Below, one piece after another: positions 33,332 to 37,824 of a stretch of DNA of 37,824 nt. Source of the DNA: an uncultured Clostridia bacterium (lineage in GTDB: Bacteria > Bacillota > Clostridia > Christensenellales > Borkfalkiaceae). The DNA lies in the NCBI GenBank assembly GCA_944363395.1, contig CALVUC010000015.1, forward strand, positions 1 to 37,824, read 5' to 3'. How positions within the stretch are numbered: position 1 is the stretch's first letter; every line of letters begins with the position of its first letter. The notes under the pieces are model-generated. The model had not been told where the DNA came from. It worked only from the letters and a program-made list of their open reading frames with translations, and ran no database searches. A program made the position numbers and the translations under genes.

Positions 33332-33341
33332 ACCGCTTTTG

Positions 33342-35006
33342 TTATGCGTTTGTCACCGTCAGCGAGAGCGTGCCGTCCGCCGCAACGGATACTTTGAAAG
33401 TGTACGTCCCCGCCTTTGTGCAGAGCAGGTTGCCGCCGTTGCCCCATGCCCAGTCGGACACGACGCCATCGAGCAGCTCATCCGCCACCGCCAGCTTGGA
33501 AGTGTAGGCGGGCGAATAGTAGGTATCTTCGCGGTAGGGCGCGTGGATCGCCATGGGAATGCAGAAGTAGAAGTAGTCGCCCTCGACAAGTTCGAGCGTC
33601 ACTTCATACTCTCTTGCCATGCCCGCGGCGGGAGAAGAAACTGCCGTAAGCTTCTGCACGGTGCCGCCCACGCCGAAATTGTTGTCCGCAAACACGGAAG
33701 TCTTTCCGTTGTATGCCGCTTCGTCAATGGTAAGATTTCCCGTCGCGGGATCAACGGCCTGCGCATAGGAGAGCCTGCCGCCCAGAACCTTCCATTCCTG
33801 ATCGGACGTCAGAAGATCCGCCGTCTTATCCACTTCGATGGAGCCTTCCAGCGTGTTCGTCTCCGAATTGAGCGTGACGGTGAGGGTGAAGGTGTACGTT
33901 CCGCCCTCCACGACGACAATGTTGCTGCCCATGCCGTCCGCCTTCTTGAAGGCGGCGTCCTCGCCGTTGAATTCGTCGATGTCGGGATAGTAGAACATCG
34001 TGCCGTCCTGCGCCGCGATGCCGCCCTCTTCCTTCAACAAGCAGTATGCAAGCAGGAACTCGTCGCCCTCTGCGAGCTTCCATGTCTGCGTCCAGGTACC
34101 CGTGCCGTCCGCCTCATTGTCGGAGATCTTGAACATCTCATAGGCGGAATATTGCAGCGAAGTGACGTTTGCGCCCCAGTTGGTGCCCGCAAGCACGGAC
34201 TCGGCGTTCGTCTCCGCCGACGAATTGCCGTAGATATACCAGGTGTAATCGGAGCGGTCGATGGTCACTTCCGCCGCGTCGCCGTTGCGCACCACCTTGA
34301 TGGAACCGACGTTCTTATCCTCCGCGTCCGTGGTGAGCGTGAGCGTATAGTTGCCGCTCACGGAGACGGTGATATTCACCTGCCCGTCGCCGAGCCCCGT
34401 GCCGGGCGCGCTCATATACTCGTTCTCTTCGAGATACTGCCCGCCGCGCGCACCGCCGCCGCTTGCGTCGTCCGTGTTCCAGACGCCCTCTTCATCCTGA
34501 ATGCAGAACTGGAACTGATCGCCCACATACAGATCGATGGTGATGGTGAACTCGTTCTTGCCCTCCGTCTTTTTGAGGATATTGCCGTTCTCCCCCTCGA
34601 TGGGTCCGCCGTTCCAGCCGATGGCGGCAAGCGGCCCGCCCGCCGAAGAACTTCCCGCAATCGTCCACTGCCGCGTATCCTCCTTGGAGGAAGTCCACAT
34701 GGAATAGACGTTCGTGTCCTTGTCGATGGCGGTATCGAAGCTCCAATCGAAGGTGAAGTCCGCCGTCGCGTACCAGCCGTCAAAGGCAAAGCCCTCTTTC
34801 TCATAGCCGACGTCCGAGGGCTCGAACGCGGCGACCTTTCCACCCTCTTCCACCTCTTTTTCCGTGATGACCGTCGTGCCGTCATAGAACGTTACGGTGA
34901 ACTTCGTCTCGTCTTCCGCGCACGCCGCAGCCACGCCGAGCGTCAGCGACAGCGCCATGACCGCCGCCATCAGCGCACCAAACTTTCTCAATTTCAGCCT
35001 TGTCAT
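33342..35006 (-). CDS. surface lipoprotein with InlB-type repeat and starch-binding-like domains
   Basis: A 554-residue secreted protein. The signal peptide ends in a lipobox-like VAAACAED near residue 28. Residues about 33-105 are an InlB B-repeat/Flg_new domain (FTVTFYDG...EGFAFDGWYATADFTFDW...). Beta-rich modules follow, with a repeated pattern (WTIAGSSSAGG, WYIYGNSSAET, WKVLGGRLSYA), each starting a domain of about 120-150 residues; these resemble SusE/CBM-type starch-binding modules. First gene of the alpha-glucan operon, just behind the operator and promoter. The start at 35006 has GGGAGGAAG upstream; ATG 35027 adds a non-signal leader. Probably captures starch on the cell surface. Confidence 0.8.
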   Translation of the reverse strand: MTRLKLRKFGALMAAVMALSLTLGVAAACAEDETKFTVTFYDGTTVITEKEVEEGGKVAAFEPSDVGYEKEGFAFDGWYATADFTFDWSFDTAIDKDTNVYSMWTSSKEDTRQWTIAGSSSAGGPLAAIGWNGGPIEGENGNILKKTEGKNEFTITIDLYVGDQFQFCIQDEEGVWNTDDASGGGARGGQYLEENEYMSAPGTGLGDGQVNITVSVSGNYTLTLTTDAEDKNVGSIKVVRNGDAAEVTIDRSDYTWYIYGNSSAETNAESVLAGTNWGANVTSLQYSAYEMFKISDNEADGTGTWTQTWKLAEGDEFLLAYCLLKEEGGIAAQDGTMFYYPDIDEFNGEDAAFKKADGMGSNIVVVEGGTYTFTLTVTLNSETNTLEGSIEVDKTADLLTSDQEWKVLGGRLSYAQAVDPATGNLTIDEAAYNGKTSVFADNNFGVGGTVQKLTAVSSPAAGMAREYEVTLELVEGDYFYFCIPMAIHAPYREDTYYSPAYTSKLAVADELLDGVVSDWAWGNGGNLLCTKAGTYTFKVSVAADGTLSLTVTNA

Positions 35007-35038
35007 ACAACTCTTCCTCCCTATCATTTGAAAATACG

Positions 35039-35062
35039 ATTTACTTAATCGTTTAAGTAAAT
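35039..35062. promoter_or_regulatory. LacI-type operator overlapping the operon promoter
   Basis: ATTTACTTAA (35039-35048), spacer TCGT and TTAAGTAAAT (35053-35062) form a perfect 10+10 palindrome centred on CG, typical of LacI-family operators. It overlaps the -10 box and transcription start of the leftward lipoprotein operon, the classical place for repression. Confidence 0.75.
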
Positions 35063-35088
35063 TATATCACGGATTTTTGCGTTGTCAA
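35061..35088 (-). promoter_or_regulatory. promoter of the alpha-glucan operon
   Basis: On the minus strand consensus TTGACA (35083-35088), a 16-base spacer and consensus TATAAT (35061-35066) precede the lipoprotein gene. A strong promoter under a strong operator fits inducible control. Confidence 0.8.
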
Positions 35089-35118
35089 TACTTTTCGGAA
35101 AAATTGTCCGAAAAAATT

Positions 35119-35134
35119 ATTGAAGCGTTTCAAT
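35119..35134. promoter_or_regulatory. second CG-centred operator or cre-like site
   Basis: ATTGAAGCGTTTCAAT is an inverted repeat with CG centre, close to LacI/CcpA (cre) sites. It lies 12 bases upstream of the lacI -35 and about 30 bases upstream of the operon -35, between the divergent promoters. Confidence 0.6.
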
Positions 35135-35146
35135 CAATCAACGGCA

Positions 35147-35175
35147 TTGACTTTTTTTGAAAAATGCGGTAAGAT
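35147..35175 (+). promoter_or_regulatory. promoter of the LacI-type regulator
   Basis: TTGACT, a 17-base spacer and TAAGAT (35170-35175). The regulator's ATG is at 35182, where transcription would start, so the mRNA is probably leaderless. Confidence 0.65.
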
Positions 35176-35181
35176 ACAGAT

Positions 35182-36252
35182 ATGGAACAAGAAAACGGGA
35201 CAAAAAACGTCACGATCGCCGAGATCGCCAGACGGGCGGGCGTATCCTCTGCGACCGTCTCCTATGTCATAAGCGACAGGCAGGACGTCAAGATCGCAAA
35301 ATCAACACGCGAGCGCATCCTTACCATCTGCAAGGAATTGGGCTATCAGAAGGGCGCCCGCCGAAAGCCGCCCTCCAAAAAGCGGGTCACCATCGACGAC
35401 ATCGCGCGCGAGGCGGGCGTCTCCACGGCGACCGTCTCCTATATCGTAAACGGCAGAACGGACGTCAAGATCGGCGAGGAGACGCGCAGGAAGGTATTGC
35501 AGATCTGCAACCTGCGCCAATACACGCCCTCTCCCGTCGCGCGGCTTCTGGCAGGAAAGCGCAGCGACCTCGTGGGCATCTGCGCCCCGCGCGGCGGCGC
35601 GTCGGGTGCGAGATACTATGCGCTCCTGCAGGCATTGCAGGCAGCTCTGTGCCGCAGAGGATACGGCTGCGTCCTTCTCTCCTGCGACGGCGCGCGGGAG
35701 GTGCGGATGCAGGAAAACCCCGAGGGGATCTTCTGCATCGACTTGACGGAAGAAGAATTTTATGCCTTGAAGGAAAATTGCTTCGTCCCCATCGTCGCCG
35801 TCGATATGATGGCGGACGACCCGCTCTTTTTTAAGGCGTTCGTCGACCACGCGGCGCTCATAGCCGCCGCAAAAGAAAAACTTTGCTGTGAGACGGTCAC
35901 CTATGTCGCCCATCCCTACCGCAACGCGCCCTATCTCGACGATCTGCGCGCGGCAATGGACGGGGATACGCTCTTTCTCGTTCGTTCCCTTTCCGATCTG
36001 CGCGAATATCTCGCTGCGCACCCGGAGGAGCGCTACGTCTTTGCCGACCCCGCGCTCGCCGATGCGTGCGCGCCGCTTTTGAATGCAAAGCAGTGCTGCA
36101 CGGTCTGCTATGGCGACGAAAGGACGGAAGGCGCAACCCTCCGCCTCTCCTTTTGCGAAATGGCAGAACACGCCGTCGATATGCTGCAAAGCGCCGTCCT
36201 GCGCGAGGAGGACAAGCCCCACACCTTCCGCCTTGCGCCAATGAAGAGGTGA
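35182..36252 (+). CDS. LacI-family regulator with two tandem HTH heads
   Basis: The 356-residue protein carries two complete LacI-type DNA-binding domains in a row. The first (about 10-58) has NVTIAEIARRAGVSSATVSY; the second (about 69-118) has RVTIDDIAREAGVSTATVSY. The second is joined to the usual hinge helix (PSPVARLLAGKRSDLVGI). The effector domain (about 130-356) is shorter than the standard 270 residues, and its sugar-binding pattern is weak. A single LacI head is the rule, since dimerisation supplies the second one. It is divergent from the alpha-glucan operon and near two CG-centred palindromes, its likely targets. There is no ribosome site; ATG 35182 coincides with the predicted transcript start. 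Confidence 0.88.
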   Translation: MEQENGTKNVTIAEIARRAGVSSATVSYVISDRQDVKIAKSTRERILTICKELGYQKGARRKPPSKKRVTIDDIAREAGVSTATVSYIVNGRTDVKIGEETRRKVLQICNLRQYTPSPVARLLAGKRSDLVGICAPRGGASGARYYALLQALQAALCRRGYGCVLLSCDGAREVRMQENPEGIFCIDLTEEEFYALKENCFVPIVAVDMMADDPLFFKAFVDHAALIAAAKEKLCCETVTYVAHPYRNAPYLDDLRAAMDGDTLFLVRSLSDLREYLAAHPEERYVFADPALADACAPLLNAKQCCTVCYGDERTEGATLRLSFCEMAEHAVDMLQSAVLREEDKPHTFRLAPMKR

Positions 36253-36307
36253 AGAACCTGTTTCTGATACATTCCAATTGCGTAACCTTTTTTGCCGACG
36301 TTAAAAC

Positions 36308-36332
36308 ACCCCCGCCTGCACAGGACGGGGGT
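36308..36332 (+). terminator. terminator of the LacI-type gene
   Basis: ACCCCCG (36308-36314) and CGGGGGT (36326-36332) form a 7-bp stem with an 11-base loop. TTTTT lies seven bases further on. It ends the lacI transcript 55 bases past its stop. Confidence 0.6.
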
Positions 36333-36444
36333 ATGCCGTTTTTAGAACTTATATGCTAACACGAAACCGACCTGAACGCCGTCCAAACAAACGGTGTCAA
36401 CGAATATAATAGACGAAGTTTTCTTTCCTATTTACCCCCTCCAT

Positions 36445-36891
36445 TTACATATATCTCGGATCCTGCACTTCATCCCATATATCTTTCAACAGGTTCCCGT
36501 TAATACTTGCTGATTTATAAAACTCATCCTTCGTCGGAAATGACCAGGCCTGCATTTCATTATAAAATAGTACCGAATAATCATTTCTGTAACATACACC
36601 ATATTTTACACCTTTATAGGTAAAAGCCATTTCACTGTAAAAATCCAATCCATGGATGAAATCCTCGAAAGTCGCCTTAAAAGGTTTCCCCGCTTTGTGT
36701 TGCACTTTTGCCCGAGAAAGCGGCACCACCATGGGATAACTAATACCGTATCTTTTCTCATATTCTATATTAGCCCCACCACTCTGCCATCCGCATTTCT
36801 CACAACGCATACAAACTCCGGATTCATAAATGACGACAGGATACCCGCATATTTCACAAGAACGAATCTCAGATTTTATTTTTTCTTTCAT
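36445..36891 (-). CDS. zinc-ribbon immunity-like protein
   Basis: A 148-residue protein. The N-terminus carries two CxxC pairs (CEIC at 12-15 and CEKC near 30), a zinc ribbon, and reads CEKCGWQSGG as in the cysteine-rich CPCC group often linked to polymorphic toxins. The rest is an alpha/beta region ending WDEVQDPRYM. It starts three bases after the stop of the toxin remnant at 36895-37194, and its ribosome site GGAGGAG lies inside the last toxin codons. This arrangement is typical of a toxin-immunity pair, which is the main argument for immunity. It is AT-rich and intact, while the toxin is broken. Confidence 0.65.
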   Translation of the reverse strand: MKEKIKSEIRSCEICGYPVVIYESGVCMRCEKCGWQSGGANIEYEKRYGISYPMVVPLSRAKVQHKAGKPFKATFEDFIHGLDFYSEMAFTYKGVKYGVCYRNDYSVLFYNEMQAWSFPTKDEFYKSASINGNLLKDIWDEVQDPRYM

Positions 36892-36894
36892 CCG

Positions 36895-37194
36895 TTAATT
36901 CTCCTCCGGATAATTTTCGTAAACAGGCAATATCCCGTTTGGACTTCTCGGAGGCCTTTTACTCCAATCCCATGGATGATCATGAGGAAAAGTATGTGTA
37001 TGATCGCCATCCTGATGAAAATAATCCCTATTTCTTATTGCTTTTCCATTATGGTCATACCATCTACTTTGTTTCCTTTTGCCGTTTACTTATAAATCTG
37101 TACGTGAGTTTGGTTTGCCTGTCGGCTTTAAGCTTCTTTGTTCAGATATTTCTACAATCGTCACGCCGCCGCTCGGAACTCCTCCGCCTCCCAT
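36895..37194 (-). pseudogene. decayed C-terminal module of a polymorphic toxin
   Basis: A 100-codon frame broken by an in-frame TAA at 37090-37092. Read through, it gives a Gly-rich linker, then GKPNSRTDL, stop, VNGKRKQSRWYDHNGKAIRN, then the His-rich FHQDGDHTHTFPHDHPWDW. The pattern GKPNSxxDLY..G..KxRxYDxxGxAxxxxDY...H.FPHxHxWDW is one I recall from short C-terminal toxin modules of polymorphic toxins. The stop falls where the family has Tyr, so TAT or TAC to TAA is likely. No N-terminal secretion or repeat region remains: an in-frame TGA directly precedes the ATG at 37194. The nuclease-like His cluster is intact, but the protein is probably not made whole. Confidence 0.65.
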
Positions 37195-37319
37195 TCATTA
37201 TACCACCTTTTTCAGATATTTGCATTCCTTATTTGTAAATGCTTACATTTATTCCAACATAAGTTTTTCTAAAACGATAAAGTTACTGCCGCTGTTTTCT
37301 TCCTCACAGTCAAAATAGC

Positions 37320-37358
37320 AAAAAACCATGAAAAACGCATTGTTTTTCATGGTTTTTT
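37320..37358. terminator. bidirectional terminator
   Basis: AAAAAACCATGAAAAA (37320-37335) and TTTTTCATGGTTTTTT (37343-37358) form a perfect 16-bp stem with T-runs on both strands. It insulates the toxin remnant from the tRNA/rRNA side. Confidence 0.85.
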
Positions 37359-37419
37359 GTCTTGCAGCCTTTTCGTCTGCAATCATGGCTGCCCCCCGGC
37401 AGACCGTAAGGAGGCGAAG

Positions 37420-37633
37420 CCGACGGAATAGCGTATCGCTGCGCCGCGTGTTTCGTATCCGCAGCGATCCCGAAAAAGATTTGCAGCGCAAAAATTTTTC
37501 GGGAAGAGGAGCGGCAGGCGTAAAAAGCGCGGCGTTTCGCAAAGCAAAACGCCCGCAATACGCGCCTTGCCGCGACGAGCGTCACTGTCGACGCGCATAG
37601 CGCTCGGCGTTTCCGTGCGCTGCGAGGCGCACG
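37420..37633. other. hairpin-rich non-coding region
   Basis: No gene is supported here. There are several perfect inverted repeats. A nested one is TCCCGAAAAA/TTTTTCGGGA (37468-37477/37495-37504), enclosing TTTGC/GCAAA. Others are GGCGTTT/AAACGCC and, near 37613-37632, CGTGCGC/GCGCACG. It may be a structured RNA, a decayed repeat element or rRNA-operon trailer sequence. Confidence 0.45.
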
Positions 37634-37672
37634 AAAAAAGAGAAGTGCCCTGCTTGGGTACTTCTCTTTTTT
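37634..37672 (-). terminator. terminator of the rRNA/tRNA operon
   Basis: AAAAAAGAGAAGTGCCC (37634-37650) pairs with GGGTACTTCTCTTTTTT (37656-37672) with one wobble, loop TGCTT, and a T-run on the minus strand directly after tRNA-Asn. Confidence 0.9.
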
Positions 37673-37747
37673 GGCTGCCCCTGGCAGACTCGAACTGTCG
37701 ACACTGCGGTTAACAGCCGCATGCTCTACCGACTGAGCTAAGGGGCA
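37672..37747 (-). tRNA. tRNA-Asn (GUU)
   Basis: 76 bases with encoded CCA. The acceptor TGCCCCT pairs with AGGGGCA. The anticodon loop CTGTTAA gives GTT, and the T-arm is AGTTCGAGTCT. It lies directly downstream of the 5S rRNA, as in many Firmicutes rRNA operons. Confidence 0.96.
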
Positions 37748-37753
37748 ATGAAA

Positions 37754-37824
37754 GGCGGCAACTACCTATCCTCCCGGGTGGTTAGACCAAGTACTTTCGG
37801 CGTAAGAGAGCTTAACTTCTGTGT
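37754..37824 (-). rRNA. rrf: 5S ribosomal RNA, 3' part (runs off window)
   Basis: The minus strand reads ACACAGAAGTTAAGCTCTC at the window edge, the universal 5S core. It then continues through GGAGGATAGGTAGTTGCCGC to the 3' end. About 70 bases are present; the 5' part lies outside. The exact 3' base is uncertain by one or two. Confidence 0.92.

Noticed and set aside
31666..33507. 613-codon plus-strand ORF over the GH13 gene
   Set aside because: Antisense shadow; the minus strand carries all GH13 catalytic motifs.
33183..35048. 621-codon plus-strand ORF over the lipoprotein gene
   Set aside because: Antisense shadow; the minus strand has signal peptide, lipobox and ribosome site.

Overview
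The window looks like a chromosomal segment of a GC-rich, Gram-positive-type anaerobe, most likely a member of the class Clostridia (a Christensenellales-like lineage would fit; this is inference). Reasons: the heat-shock/RNA-modification gene order grpE-dnaK-dnaJ-prmA-rsmE-mtaB-hinT, lipobox lipoproteins, a SpoIIQ-like M23 protein beside a YwmB-like protein, AGGAGG-type ribosome binding sites and many intrinsic terminators. The core genes (about 8,900-26,900 and 27,900-36,260) are strongly GC-rich at third codon positions. This creates many long false antisense ORFs, which are left out.

Three AT-rich segments look acquired. (1) Bases 1-8,570 hold a mobilizable element of Tn4451-like logic: a large serine recombinase, a MobV/Pre relaxase and a candidate MobV-type origin of transfer. 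Its cargo is a DUF4143 ATPase, an HNH nuclease fused to a D5-type helicase module without an ATPase P-loop, a small partner protein, a predicted structured RNA, and thyX with a possible methyltransferase fragment. It abuts a tRNA operon (fMet, Met, Glu). (2) Bases 27,240-27,803 are the orphan C-terminal half of a McrC-type restriction nuclease subunit. (3) Bases 36,445-37,194 hold a decayed polymorphic-toxin C-terminal module (in-frame stop) with an intact cognate-immunity-like gene.

The core between these islands contains: L-asparaginase with two partner genes; a Wzz-like membrane protein; two tandem paralogous membrane-anchored proteins of unknown role; a SpoIIQ-like/YwmB-like pair; the heat-shock and RNA/ribosome methylation operon; aldose 1-epimerase; a polysaccharide deacetylase; and a P2A-type Ca2+ ATPase.

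Bases 27,969-36,252 form an alpha-glucan uptake and degradation locus. A divergent LacI-type regulator with two tandem DNA-binding heads faces an operon for a starch-binding-like lipoprotein, a GH13 alpha-glucosidase/amylase, a sugar-binding lipoprotein and two MalF/MalG permeases. No transport ATPase is encoded here, so a shared MsmX-type ATPase elsewhere is implied. Two CG-centred palindromes sit in the divergent control region. The window ends in a tRNA-Asn and the 3' part of a 5S rRNA, i.e. the tail of an rRNA operon on the minus strand.

The best candidate for an undescribed system is the HNH/dead-D5 protein with its 151-residue partner, next to the DUF4143 ATPase and the structured RNA. 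The double-headed LacI regulator is second.
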